Shown in pieces: positions 34,693 to 43,369 of a DNA stretch of 64,000 nucleotides. A program made the position numbers and the translations under genes. The DNA comes from VAZQ01 sp963841105. Lineage in GTDB: Bacteria; Pseudomonadota; Alphaproteobacteria; Rhizobiales; Xanthobacteraceae. The stretch spans positions 62,001-126,000 of the forward strand of contig CAWJCB010000037.1 of assembly GCA_963841105.1 (NCBI GenBank). Direction: 5' to 3'. How positions within the stretch are numbered: position 1 is the stretch's first letter; the number at the start of each line of letters is the position of its first letter. The notes beneath the pieces were generated by a model, which saw only the letters and a program-made list of their open reading frames with translations, ran no database searches and was not told where the DNA came from.

Positions 34693-35240
34693 ATGATCAC
34701 GAACCTTTCTGCCCTCCTATCCCTGCTCTCATTCCGACTTCGTAGCCGCGCTTCCCTGGAACTTGAGCTTGTCGCGCTTCGGCATCAAGTGGCCGTCCTG
34801 CGGCGGCAACGCTCGGGTCGGCTGCGGCTCTTCTGCGCAGACCGGATCCTGTGGGTGTGGCTATATCGGATCTGGCCGCGGGCTTTGCACGCGATGGTGC
34901 TGGTGAAGCCGGCAACGGTTGTCCAGTGGCAACGCAAGAGTTTTCGGCTCTATTGGCGGTGGCGATCAAGATCGCGCCAAATTGGCCGGCCAAAGACGAG
35001 CACAGAGATCCGGCAACTGATCCGCCAGATGAGCATGGCCAACCCCATCTGGGGGGCGCCTCGCATTCATGGCGAACTGCTCATGCTCGGTATTCAAGTC
35101 AGCCAAGCCACCGTTGGGAGATACATGCCGTGGCGACCCAAGGTCCCCTCCCCAACTTGGCGCAACTTCCTGCACAACCACATGCACAACATGGCTGCGG
35201 TCGACATGTTCGTCGTCGCCACCGCGACAGCTGGCGCCAC
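34693..35240 (+). pseudogene. Integrase-core transposase, truncated
   Basis: ATG 34693 starts a transposase beginning MITNLSALLSLLSFRLRSR, with LELVALRHQVAVLRRQ and IRQLIRQMSMANPIWGAPRI then HGELLMLGIQVSQATVGRY. It reaches MAAVDMFVVATAT with the first Asp and then breaks off near 35240 into unrelated sequence. The second Asp and Glu are missing. It is about 90% identical to the remnant at 50956. Confidence 0.8.
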
Positions 35241-35682
35241 TCGCGAACATGTTGAGATGTCACTCGGCTCGGTTTTCGTCGAGGCGGAGGTTGTAAAGGG
35301 CACCGTCGCCGCCCTTGACCGTACCACTGGTCGAGGACTTCGACGACTCGATCCGATCCACGTTCAGACGAAACGTCCGGCCTATCTCAATCCCTTGGTC
35401 CTGGCTGGCCTCGACCTCGATGCGCGCGTCTCTGCCTCCGCTGTAGCGCAAGCATTCTATTCCGTCAGTCCATACGCTTCACACTGAAGGGAAGGTCGGG
35501 GAAGCAGGCGGCGCTCCATCGCTGGAACCAGGTGCGGCGATTACGGCGACCTGCTCGTGTACCAACTCGGCTAGCAGTTCGGGGGCCGTTCCAGGGAAGG
35601 CGTATCCGCCGGTCCGTGTGCATCAATTGCACTCACTTAGCGCTGCCGGACGAGAAGTCCGCAGTCGTGGTGTTGTCGGCAT

Positions 35683-36240
35683 TCAATTGTGGGAGCGGGT
35701 AAAGGGCACGAATTGCACGAGGATAATGGAGCGCATCCGCGTCTCACTCGGTCCGATCTTTTCGACAACGGTGAGCTGCTGTGGCGCATGGGCAGACCCC
35801 AAGACGAGCCGGCCACCCACTTTGAGCTGCTCAATCAGCGGCGGCGGGGCATGTCCCAGTGCGGCTGTCACGATCATTGCGTCGAAAGGACCGCATTCCA
35901 GCCATCCGCGATAACCGTCGCCGACCTTGACACTCACATTGTCATAGCCGAGATCCCTCAGTACTTCGCAGCGGCTTCGGCCAGTGGCGGGATAATCTCA
36001 ACGGTACAAATCTTTCGCACCAGACGCGCCAGTATTGCGGCCTGGTAACCTGAACCCGTGCCAACTTCCAGAACCGTATGGTCGAATTTGACCGCAAACG
36101 AGAGAAACAGGCGGGACTGCATGCGTTCCGACAGTACAATTCTCGATGTTGCTTTCGATGCTAGGAATCGCTGCAGCGAGTTTCTTGTCCTGCCAGCGGC
36201 ACACGGGCCAGGTGGAGCACAAACGTCGGTTCCGGTGCGT
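35683..36240 (-). pseudogene. Protein-L-isoaspartate O-methyltransferase, decayed
   Basis: The SAM-binding motif HTVLEVGTGSGYQAAILARL and VEIIPPLAEAAAKY lie in one frame (to about 35960). After a missing base (TACTGAGG for TACCTGAGG) the next frame gives VKVGDGYRGWLECGPFDAMI, VTAALGHAPPPLIEQL and GGRLVLGSAHAP. These are the Pcm landmarks, with LGHAPPPLIEQL in place of the usual APEIPPALLEQL. The N-terminal part (36100-36240) is scrambled and lacks the usual QTISQPY. Pcm repairs isoaspartyl residues; this copy should be dead. Confidence 0.75.
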
Positions 36241-36298
36241 CGCACTAGGCCCTGAACCACAGTAGGATTAGATACGGCACAACTACGGGAGGTCGCCC

Positions 36299-36613
36299 AT
36301 GAAAAAAAGACGCCCCCCTCGCCCTCGGAAGCGGAAAGCACGGCCAGCACCGATAGTCGCCGAAGCCAAAGGTAAGATCGCTTCAACCAATGGAGCAGGT
36401 CCGGTCGCATCGCCCCTCGCGTCGAATGCACTGATCGAACCTGCAAGAGGGCAGCTCGGCAAGGAAGGAATGCAGGCCGACGCGACAGTGAGTAGGCCAG
36501 CAAGAGTTTCAGCGATGACGAATGCGCGCGCCTGGACGATATTTGCGGGGTTTATTGTCTCCTGGCTGCTACTTGCAAGCGTGGTAGTCATATTTGCGGA
36601 GTATTGGACATGA
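36299..36613 (+). CDS. Basic protein with C-terminal TM segment
   Basis: The 104 residues begin MKKRRPPRPRKRKARPAPIV, a very basic stretch, then a polar Ala-rich linker, and end with one TM helix (about 79-101: WTIFAGFIVSWLLLASVVVI). The ribosome site GGGAGG is good. This is a tail-anchored layout with a cytosolic basic domain. Function unknown. Confidence 0.65.
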   Translation: MKKRRPPRPRKRKARPAPIVAEAKGKIASTNGAGPVASPLASNALIEPARGQLGKEGMQADATVSRPARVSAMTNARAWTIFAGFIVSWLLLASVVVIFAEYWT

Positions 36614-36719
36614 CAAGCGCGCACGCCGCCTAGGGCGCGTGGGCGGGTTGGATTTTGCGATCACCGCGAACCGGCCCAATGTAACAGTTATGATTCTGAG
36701 GTCCAGTTTTGGGCCCGCC

Positions 36720-36966
36720 CGCCTCAAAGTAACTCCGCGGCTTGTGCAGGTGCAGAAGACGACACTGAATTGGGCTCCTGCTCAATCACCGGACGATTAC
36801 GCTTGCTTCCGATCTTGTGGATCAGCCGGCAAAATTTCAGTACTTTATGGCGGCGCATGAGCTGATGCACCTTCGGGTCCCGAACCACATTCGTTTACTC
36901 AAAGCATTGATGGCGGCGCGCATACCGGGTTGGCGCTTGCGCGACATTCGGCGGATAGAACGGTGA
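36720..36966 (+). pseudogene. YgjP/M48-like metallopeptidase, 3' remnant
   Basis: KVTPRLVQVQKTTLNW, then after two one-base losses SITGR and TITLASDLVDQPAKFQY, then FMAAHELMHLRVPNH with the zinc-binding HE-x2-H-x-x-x-x-N-H arrangement of YgjP-type (DUF45) peptidases, ending GWRLRDIRRIER at 36966. GGGGCTCC and CGGATT have each lost one G. The N-terminal half is missing. Confidence 0.65.
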
Positions 36967-36975
36967 GTATGCGTG

Positions 36976-37095
36976 ATGATTGAACTAAACAGACGCTTCG
37001 TCGAATGCGACGAGGACGAAAACTCCGATCCCGATCTTGTCGCACGCCTTGTTTCTTTGATCGAAGCGTCAAAGGCGAGTCTCAGGTATTCGTAG
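36976..37095 (+). CDS. Possible short acidic peptide or gene 5' fragment
   Basis: A 39-codon frame MIELNRRFVECDEDENSDPD then LVARLVSLIEASKASLRYS follows the peptidase remnant. The start looks like that of a longer protein family, so this may be a truncated 5' end. No good ribosome site. Confidence 0.35.
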   Translation: MIELNRRFVECDEDENSDPDLVARLVSLIEASKASLRYS

Positions 37096-37134
37096 CGCCT
37101 CTCCAGCGTCGTCGTAAAAACTTACGACAACGCC

Positions 37135-37828
37135 TTACTGAGCGGCGAAGCAATAGAATAGCCCGTCGCCGCCAGTGCTGCGTAGATCGGCTTGGCTGCA
37201 ACCACCATCCGGTCCGCGGGAGGGATGCGAAGAATTCCACGACCGTGAAGCCGAATCGTCTCGCAGACCCTTGCGATCAACATGTCCGACCATCGCTGCG
37301 CCTTGAGTGCTGCTAGTCCAATTGCGGCACGTCCTGTCCTCGCCCGGCGGAAATGCCCTTCCATCCGTCTGCGAACCAGTGAGAACGTCGTGACGATTGG
37401 GCGCGTAGCCAACACCAGGAATTATGGTGCCCCTTTCGGTCAGCGAAGCCTGCATGCCGAGTTTGTTGTTGTCGCTGTGAAGGTCATCCACGCTTTGCGC
37501 AACGACATCGGCTTTGAAGTTTTGCCAAGGGCCATGTCCAATGCGATCGCGGGCGTTAATGGCTTGTGCGCCTGCTGCTCCCTGGGTGCTGAGATACGCA
37601 CGCCAAGTCTTGCCACCCGCACCCACCGCCTGCGCCAATGTCTGGCAATGGCGGTCCGCGCCCTCAACGCCGCCGAGAATCTGCGCCTTTGCCCGGTCCG
37701 GCGCTGGTTACAAAAAACGTCATGTTCGGTGATTGTGGCGGCTGCTGTTGGGCTTGTGCCTCCAACCAAGATCCCGCAGAGATTACAGCGGCTGACACAA
37801 CCAACCCAAAACGAAACACGATCTTCAT
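37135..37828 (-). pseudogene. Secreted lectin-like protein, one frameshift
   Basis: ATG 37828 (GGAGG upstream) starts a signal peptide (MKIVFRFGLVVSAAVISAGS, cleaved after EAQAQ). Next comes NMTFFVTSAGPGKGAD. There GCAGATTCTCGGC has one base more than the expected GCAGATCTCGGC. The next frame continues GGVEGADRHCQTLAQAVGAG, KTWRAYLSTQGAAGAQAINA, RDRIGHGPWQNFKADVVAQS and ends TGGDGLFYCFAAQ. The pattern (DxHC, TWRAYLS, IG-GPW-N, Cys near the end) is a periplasmic C-type-lectin-like family common in rhizobia. Confidence 0.75.
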
Positions 37829-37973
37829 TAGGACCTCCATTGCAGTCAGCATAAAAGTGTAGCGAGCTTCTGCCTGTTCGAAACTGTTGCAAACGTCATT
37901 TTCGTTTAAGAAGCGCTGATTCTGGGCGATTGGTAACCTATACTTGACCGGGCACCATCGACCCACTCTATCG

Positions 37974-38228
37974 CTATTTGGTGGTCTTGCGCCATTCTCC
38001 CTTCGGGGAAAAGTACCCCTGTGGGAACAAAACACTCAGCACGGACCGGTTGCTTGCGTCTGTCACATTGATAGACCAGCCTCGCCAATCCATATCGTTT
38101 AGGGGCACCATCTTGTGAATGAGCAGCATCGCATGCCGGTGTGCGGCAGCTAAATCTGTGAGTTCACGACCTTTAAAATCATGAACAAAATCACCCTTCG
38201 ATGTGACGTGAAAGAAGAATTGGCTCAT
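37974..38228 (-). CDS. DUF6894-like small protein
   Basis: The 84 residues start MSQFFFHVTSKGDFVHDF and continue KGRELTDLAAAHRHAMLLI then WSINVTDASNRSVLSVLF. FFHV...D-x-x-G-x-EL-x-D-x-x-x-A is the DUF6894 pattern, frequent in rhizobia. Small cytosolic protein with no known activity. Confidence 0.75.
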   Translation of the reverse strand: MSQFFFHVTSKGDFVHDFKGRELTDLAAAHRHAMLLIHKMVPLNDMDWRGWSINVTDASNRSVLSVLFPQGYFSPKGEWRKTTK

Positions 38229-38462
38229 TGTCGTTCGCAGAACAATACCCCGGCGAAACACGAAAGTTAGTCGGCGGAGATCAAGGAAGTGCGCTAGTGG
38301 TTTCATTGTGCAATAAATCTTCTAAGTCTGAGTTTTGGCTGCCGTGCACATTTGAGGCGAGATTATCGACAATCTTATACGACCTTTGCGATTGGCAAAC
38401 GTTCTTTGTACCTCAAACGAATGTGATATCCTTGTTGAAGGGCAAGAGCAGGATGATCGACC

Positions 38463-38717
38463 ATGCCCTCACATACCCTTCATGTCGTGCAGGCTTTTGA
38501 GCAGAGAGATGGCGGCATTGTCCCCGTTGAGCCGAAAGCGTGTCCCTCCGCAGCTTCCGCCCGAACATCGGCAGGGCGGCTCGCGCAGACCCACGTCGGC
38601 GTCATCGCTTGGTCACGGACGGGCGATCCTGATCTAGGCGACTGGGGTCCGCCGGAAGTCTTGGTGCGGACCGGCGTCATTCCCGATGAATTCGAGGCAG
38701 GCGGTGGCGTAGAGTAG
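38463..38717 (+). CDS. Small conserved hypothetical protein
   Basis: The 84 residues include HTLHVVQAFEQRDGGIVPVE, THVGVIAWSRTGDPDLGDW and PPEVLVRTGVIPDEF. The VGVxAxSRTGDPDxGDxxxxxxLxxxGxxPD pattern is one I know from rhizobial hypothetical proteins of the same size. Weak AGGA ribosome site. Function unknown. Confidence 0.65.
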   Translation: MPSHTLHVVQAFEQRDGGIVPVEPKACPSAASARTSAGRLAQTHVGVIAWSRTGDPDLGDWGPPEVLVRTGVIPDEFEAGGGVE

Positions 38718-38834
38718 AACGCAATGGTGCATTACGCGACGATACTGCGGCAATGGTTTTGATGCCCGGTTTGAGCCCTATCAAAGTACTCGCCTGAGCC
38801 GATACAATGCTGGCCGCTGAGGTTGGGTGAGGAT

Positions 38835-39821
38835 ATGCGGCGACGTGAATTCATTAGCTTTCTCGGCGGTGCGGCAACAGCGTGGCCGCTTGGGGCGCGT
38901 GCGCAGCAGCCGGTAATGCCGGTGATTGGGTTGCTCGGCAGCGAATCGCTTGAGCTGTGGGCGAGTTGCATGCGCGCGTTCGGGCGAGGACTGAAAGAGG
39001 CAGGATATGTCGTCGGCCAGAATGTCGTGATCGAATACCGCTGGGCTGGGGGTCACAATGATCGATTGCCGGCACTGGCTGCCGATCTGGTTCGTCGCCG
39101 GGTGAACGTGATTGCCGCGCCCGGCAGCACTCCGGCGGCACTTGCAGCAAAAGCGGCGACCTCGACAATTCCAATCATCTTCTGGGTAGGGAGCGATCCG
39201 ATCGAGCTTGGACTGGTCGCCAGCCTGAACCGGCCGGGAGGCAATCTCACGGGCGTGACCACGTTGAATGTGGGATTAGTGGCCAAGCGCGTGGAACTGC
39301 TGCACGAAGTGGTACCCGGGACGAACGCCATTGCGTTACTGATTAACCCGACCAGTTCAATTCTCACCAAGATCTCGATTGAAGATGCACAAGCAGCGGC
39401 TCGAAGCCTCGGGCTGGAGCTCCATGTACTGAATGCCAGCACCGAACGTGACTTCGATGTAGTCTTCGCAAACCTGATCCAATTGCTAGTTGGCGGGCTC
39501 GTGATTGGAACCGATGCATTCTTCAGTAGCCGACTTGAACAACTCGCCGCACTTTCAGTCCGCTACGCGGTGCCCACGGTCTACCATTTTCGCGAGTTCG
39601 CCGCGTCTGGTGGCCTGATAAGCTACGGAGGCAGCATTACGGATGCGTTTCAGGAGGCCGGCGTCTACACCGGCCGTAACCTCAAAGGCGAGAAGCCCGC
39701 CGACCTGCCGATCCAGCAGGTTACCAAAGTCGAATTGATCATCAACCTGAAGACCGCCGAGGCGCTCGGCTTCACTTTTCCACTTTCGCTGCTTGGCCGC
39801 GCCGACGAGGTGATCGAATAG
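38835..39821 (+). CDS. ABC-type substrate-binding protein (ABC_sub_bind family)
   Basis: The 328 residues start with a twin-arginine-like leader (MRRREFISFLGGAATAWPLG, cleaved after ARAQ). The two-lobed PF04392 fold follows: MPVIGLLGSES, GYVVGQNVVIEYRWAGG, STIPIIFWVGSDPIELGLV, ASLNRPGGNLTGVT, then FFSSRLEQLAALSVRYAVP. The typical end is INLKTAEALGFTFPLSLLGR then ADEVIE. Many copies exist in Bradyrhizobium, usually without a transporter next to them, as here. The ligand is unknown. A decayed paralogue lies at 25450-25810. Confidence 0.9.
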   Translation: MRRREFISFLGGAATAWPLGARAQQPVMPVIGLLGSESLELWASCMRAFGRGLKEAGYVVGQNVVIEYRWAGGHNDRLPALAADLVRRRVNVIAAPGSTPAALAAKAATSTIPIIFWVGSDPIELGLVASLNRPGGNLTGVTTLNVGLVAKRVELLHEVVPGTNAIALLINPTSSILTKISIEDAQAAARSLGLELHVLNASTERDFDVVFANLIQLLVGGLVIGTDAFFSSRLEQLAALSVRYAVPTVYHFREFAASGGLISYGGSITDAFQEAGVYTGRNLKGEKPADLPIQQVTKVELIINLKTAEALGFTFPLSLLGRADEVIE

Positions 39822-40431
39822 CAATGTGCTTTGCTGCTGCACTGCATGAGTTTGTAGTTGGCACTTCGCGGCTGTAATGTCGTTTTGGTGGAGGCACCAC
39901 GAAGCTAACTGAATAATATGTCAGAGATAAAAACGTTTCAAGAGTCAGCAATTGTCACGCCAGCAATTGTCGTAGCGTCCACGAGCACGATAAACTCTTG
40001 CTTCCCGTGAGAACCCGCGAAAATGCCCGCAAATTGCGGGCTATTCGTCAGAGAACAGGAAACGCCGGTTGAGGACTCGAACCTCCAACCAGACCGTTAT
40101 GAGCGAGGTGCCGAGTGACAGCGGTGAAGATAACCCAGGCGCTTAGCGCAGGTTTTGAATGAATTCGTTCGTGTTTGGTGCTCCTAAATCATTGGCCATT
40201 CATTGGCCGGGGGGGCGCGCGCCAATGACGGGCAAGATCTTTCTGCAGTCCTTCTTGACAACAGTGGTAGCGGGAGGCCCGCTACACCCGTAAGAAAACC
40301 AGCCATTCATGGGGATTTCGTCTTTTCGGCCTGAGGGCAGTAAGCATTGAAGAACGGCGCTCCGGATGGAGTAAAACGACATCCGCCGCTATGTTACTGC
40401 GACGCTGCTAAGCCGCAAACAAAATCCCGCG
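39822..40431. other. Gap of 0.6 kb with a tRNA-like scar
   Basis: No protein gene is supported. Apart from the tRNA-like segment at 40067-40104 there is no clear feature; a - frame at 40200-40382 lacks any signature. Confidence 0.4.
40067..40104 (-). other. tRNA-like 3' fragment (CAT anticodon type)
   Basis: Read on -, GCTCATAACGGTCTGGTTGG then AGGTTCGAGTCCTCAACC looks like the anticodon loop CTCATAA with its 3' stem strand CGGTC, a variable loop and a T-arm around TTCGAGT. The 5' half of a tRNA, including the matching GACCG strand, is absent. Probably a scar of integration at a tRNA-Met/Ile2-type gene. Confidence 0.45.
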
Positions 40432-40590
40432 ATGCAGGATATCACTTCGCCACCCGCGCTTGTCTTTCCCCATCCGGGGCCGCCCGCGCCCGGAATGGCG
40501 ATCGAGGTCGCGCCCGGGATACTGTGGATCCGTCTCGCGAATAATCATCGCTTCAAACTGAAGATTGCGTCTTTTGCGGACCTACTTTGA
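40432..40590 (+). pseudogene. MBL-fold hydrolase, N-terminal fragment
   Basis: The frame reads ALVFPHPGPPAPGMAIEVAP then GILWIRL, the typical start of an MBL-fold metallo-hydrolase family, then leaves the family (ANNHRFKLKI) and stops at 40588. Only about 35 residues remain, joined directly to the S24 fragment. Confidence 0.6.
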
Positions 40591-40835
40591 CGGGGCGCAT
40601 ATTAGTTGGCGACCGCATCATGATCGACACCAGCCAACGCGTACCGGTGCCGCCAGGGATATTCGTGATCTGGGATAGCATGGGTATCGTTGCCAAAAGG
40701 GTCGAGCATGTGCCGCACTCGGAGCCACCCAAGGTGACCATCAAGTCGCTCAACCCCGAGTACCAGACCTACGAGCGCGATGCCGAGGAGATGAATATCG
40801 TCGGCCGTCTCATCTGGGCGTCGAAGCGGTTGTGA
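40587..40835 (+). pseudogene. S24/LexA-like repressor, C-terminal fragment
   Basis: TGRILVGDRIMIDTSQRVPV, then GIFVIWDSMGIVAKRVEHVP and EEMNIVGRLIWASKRL match the C-terminal peptidase-like half of phage-type S24 repressors; the Lys of GIVAKRV aligns with the catalytic Lys. In the weakly legible upstream frame the catalytic Ser-Met position reads Phe-Cys ahead of GPTL. The DNA-binding half is missing. A prophage relic. Confidence 0.65.
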
Positions 40836-40865
40836 CTACTCTGATTTATCGGGAGCAGGACAAAA

Positions 40866-41102
40866 ATGTCTCACGCCATCATCCGGGGAAAGAATGGTCG
40901 CCGACACGAAGTGGATTTTGGCGATGCGCCGGTCTGCGTTGAAATCTACGCCAGCGAAGAGACGGTCGAAATATTTGTCGAGGCAGACTTTGAGACGCAT
41001 ACGGAAGAGCGGCGCCGCTTTGCGATAATCAACATTCCCCGCCGCCTGTTTAGTGAAGCTTCTGGCGCGGCTGCTCGATGCGCAGCGCCTAAGAGAAAGT
41101 GA
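40866..41102 (+). CDS. Family E small protein, intact copy
   Basis: The 78 residues read MSHAIIRGKNGRRHEVDFGD, PVCVEIYASEETVEIFVEAD, FETHTEERRRFAIINIPRRL and a short tail. It is a beta-rich, acidic small protein without signal or TM. A paralogue with one extra base lies at 52332-52569 (-). The conserved codons across two copies support translation. Function unknown. Confidence 0.75.
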   Translation: MSHAIIRGKNGRRHEVDFGDAPVCVEIYASEETVEIFVEADFETHTEERRRFAIINIPRRLFSEASGAAARCAAPKRK

Positions 41103-41171
41103 AACCATCGGATGTGACGCGTCGGCAACAAAGCCGTTTTAGAGCAACATGATTGAAGGGAGGGCTAGCCT

Positions 41172-41246
41172 GTGAGTGCACGCAAACATCATGAAATTTG
41201 GATTGAGCAGTGCGAAGCAGCTCGTCTCGATTTATTTCCGAGGTGA
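41172..41246 (+). pseudogene. Truncated small hypothetical gene
   Basis: GTG 41172 starts SARKHHEIWIEQCEAARLD, which matches the beginning of a 60-70 residue rhizobial protein type (RHHDIWIEQCEAA...). Here it stops after 24 codons, six bases before the next ATG. Confidence 0.45.
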
Positions 41247-41251
41247 GGCGA

Positions 41252-41437
41252 ATGTTTACGCCAGAAGAGATGCGCACACACATCGTGCGGCTTGAGCGTG
41301 AGCAGAGCGAAAAAGCTGGCGAAGCTTCGGAAGAGGATGAACTGCATCGTGAAAGTCCGATTGCAGCCGCAGAGCGCGTGCGGCAGTTCACGACAGTCAA
41401 AGAACTCCTGACTGCAACCGAGCTCGGTACATCGTGA
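41252..41437 (+). CDS. Small acidic hypothetical protein
   Basis: ATG 41252 with AGGTGAGG upstream gives 61 residues, MFTPEEMRTHIVRLEREQSE then a Glu-rich helix and FTTVKELLTATELGTS. All-helical, cytosolic; function unknown. Confidence 0.6.
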   Translation: MFTPEEMRTHIVRLEREQSEKAGEASEEDELHRESPIAAAERVRQFTTVKELLTATELGTS

Positions 41438-41493
41438 ATATGCCATGGGATTGTCGCGCGCAGCGTCGAAACCGATAATGTGTGACAATCGCC

Positions 41494-41808
41494 ATGAAGC
41501 CGCGACCGGAACCATCAACTCAGGAAGTGTTGGCCGGCTTGGTCGAGCGCGTCACCTACCACAATACCGAGAACGGCTTCTGCGTTCTGCGGGCCAAGGC
41601 GCGCGGGCATCGTGACACTCAGGTCATTGCCCGGCCGACTGTACAGCTGACGCACTTGTCGGTCCTGCGGGCGATTACCCGGAAGCCGTCGTGCTTGATT
41701 TCGTGCACCCAGTGCTCGCCGGAAGGCGGCTGCGGGGCTGATGTGGGCAGGCACGGGGCGATGAAGCCGGGCGGCAGGGTCCGCGGACGCAAAGACATGG
41801 CTGGCTAA
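41494..41808 (+). pseudogene. RecD2-type helicase, N-terminal fragment
   Basis: The first 50 codons, ending GLVERVTYHNTENGFCVLRA then KARGHRDTQVIA, are the N-terminal OB-fold strand of RecD2-like ATP-dependent helicases. After about 41640 the sequence leaves the family. No helicase motif survives. Confidence 0.7.
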
Positions 41809-41838
41809 TAGAGGGGCCGCTCGGATTTTGAGGGCAAA

Positions 41839-42057
41839 TCAATAGCCTGGAACGCAATAGCTGATGGTGCAAATTCCGCTGCGACGCGCGCACCGGTTCA
41901 AGGCCGTCAGCTTGGCTTCGACGACATAGAAGCTGCGTGCCCAAGCACGGGAGCGCACGCCGACAGCCTGGCATACGAATGCGAATGCCGAGGCCTCAGA
42001 AGAGGCAAGCGCAAGCAGCGCAGTCGCGAATGCGAGCGAAAATAGAAACTTACCCAT
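41839..42057 (-). CDS. Small secreted Cys-rich protein
   Basis: ATG 42057 with GAGGAGG upstream gives 72 residues: signal peptide MGKFLFSLAFATALLALASS (cleaved after ASA), then FVCQAVGVRSRAWARSFYVV and a final part with four more Cys (NRCARRSGICTISYCVPGY has three Cys). AWARS and the Cys spacing recall short DUF4189-like proteins, tentatively. Confidence 0.7.
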   Translation of the reverse strand: MGKFLFSLAFATALLALASSEASAFAFVCQAVGVRSRAWARSFYVVEAKLTALNRCARRSGICTISYCVPGY

Positions 42058-42624
42058 ACCCACCTCCTCTAGTTATACAAACCCTACTTCGTCTGGAACC
42101 TCGCGGCGTCATCGTATTGCCGGCGACATACGCAACCGGGCTGGTTGCGACCGGCGAGACGATGGCATTACTGCCATTGAGCGCACCGACTCGTGCAGGT
42201 GTAGGTGTAACAGTTTGTTGCAGCAGGTGTTGCCATCTCCGCTGCAAGTCACGATGTCGTTCCAACGGATATTGCAGTGAGCTGGGCATCCGCAATCTCC
42301 ATCTCAATCATCTAGAACGATTCGTACAGCATATTCGTTCCGCGCTGCTGGGGGGAGTCCAGGCCATAGCAACGGCGCCTCGCTGAAGAATCGGGGGGCA
42401 ACCATAAGACTGAACGAAGGCCCCCGAAGATTGGCCATCTCCGGGGCCCAGCAGCTCCCCTCAAAGGGTGTCAGCCTTCTTCCCCCCGAAAAGCTGCTGC
42501 CACAACCTTACTGTCAGAGAATGAGGCCGAGGTGGTACAGATTTGACGCTGGGCGGTCCGGTTACAAGAAAACAGCAAGTGTATCCCGATTGAGACACCG
42601 CAGGCCCTTCAAGGGCATGCCGAC
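42058..42624. other. Gap of 570 bp without a supported gene
   Basis: A - frame at 42050-42307 is open, but its composition is ambiguous and it has no start signal. I see nothing else. Confidence 0.4.
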
Positions 42625-42741
42625 TTAAGCGCGTCCCCAATCCTCTTCGGCTTCCCGCTTCATCGCTGGCGCATTCGGGTTTTTGCTCTTGAGCCAACGC
42701 GGCGGACGTCCGGGACCTATAGGGCGATCAGCATCGGCCAT
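42625..42741 (-). CDS. Family C small protein, copy 2
   Basis: The 38 residues are MADADRPIGPGRPPRWLKSK then NPNAPAMKREAEEDWGRA. The core GR-x-P-x-W-x-KSKNPNAPA-x-KREAEED-x-GR is shared with 56001-56117 (also 38 residues) and the decayed copy at 16223-16417. It is highly charged, probably disordered and without a membrane segment. Family conservation supports translation; function unknown. Confidence 0.7.
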   Translation of the reverse strand: MADADRPIGPGRPPRWLKSKNPNAPAMKREAEEDWGRA

Positions 42742-42866
42742 TGCCCGGAATGGCAGCCGCCCTCATGGGCACGCAAGGCGCGCGCGGCGCCGTCAATAAA
42801 AAGCCGCCGGTGATGAGCCGAGCGGCTTCTCCGCGAGGTCTTTGCAGGTTTCTATGCAAGCCGCGC

Positions 42867-43153
42867 TCAATGCCGCGTGGCCATCATGTCATCAAGAGCA
42901 TCCCAGGCGGCATCCTTGTTGCTGTGCTTGCCAGGGATGCGAACCCAGCGTTGGCATGCCGTGCGGTTCCCGGGGCGATAGTCCTTGGGGTGGACATAGA
43001 ACATGCCGGGAAATCGCAGGTGCAAGTTTTAAGATCGTCGGGATGCACATCGACCATCAGTGCGACCCAATTCCACTTGCGCACTTCGTTTCGCATCACG
43101 TCGAGCGCAAACCAGCCGGGCGGTGGGCGATCAAGGTATTCGATTGCTGTCAT
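42867..43153 (-). pseudogene. Small hypothetical protein, one base lost
   Basis: ATG 43153 starts MTAIEYLDRPPPGWFALDVM, NEVRKWNWVALMVDVHPDDL and KTCTCDF. There GATTTCCCGGCATG lacks one C. The next frame continues PGMFYVHPKDYRPGNRTACQ, RWVRIPGKHSNKDAAWDAL and DDMMATRH with TGA at 42867. The restored product has 95 residues. Function unknown. Confidence 0.65.
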
Positions 43154-43156
43154 GGT

Positions 43157-43369
43157 GCGTCGAGGGCAAGCTCGACGCGCTGCGCGTGGAGTGCTCGCGG
43201 TGTGGGCGCAAGGGCCGGTATCGGGTCCAGAGACTAATCGAGAAGCAGGCGCAAGGCCAATATGATGAAATGGAAGGAACAGCTTAACGGCGATTGTCCC
43301 AAGCGGGACGCCCACCAAATGCACGATCGCTGCGACTTGATTTGTCCCGATCTGCCAAAGGTGCTTTAG
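43157..43369 (+). pseudogene. Small Cys-containing hypothetical protein, frameshifted
   Basis: The first frame reads EGKLDALRVECSRCGRKGRY then RVQRLIEK. After loss of bases near 43247 another frame gives RKANMMKWKEQLNGDCPKRD then AHQMHDRCDLICPDLPKVL, ending at 43369. I know this family (ECxRCxRKGRYRVxRLI...DLICPDL) from rhizobial genomes. Its start overlaps the divergent gene at 43153 and is damaged. Confidence 0.6.
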
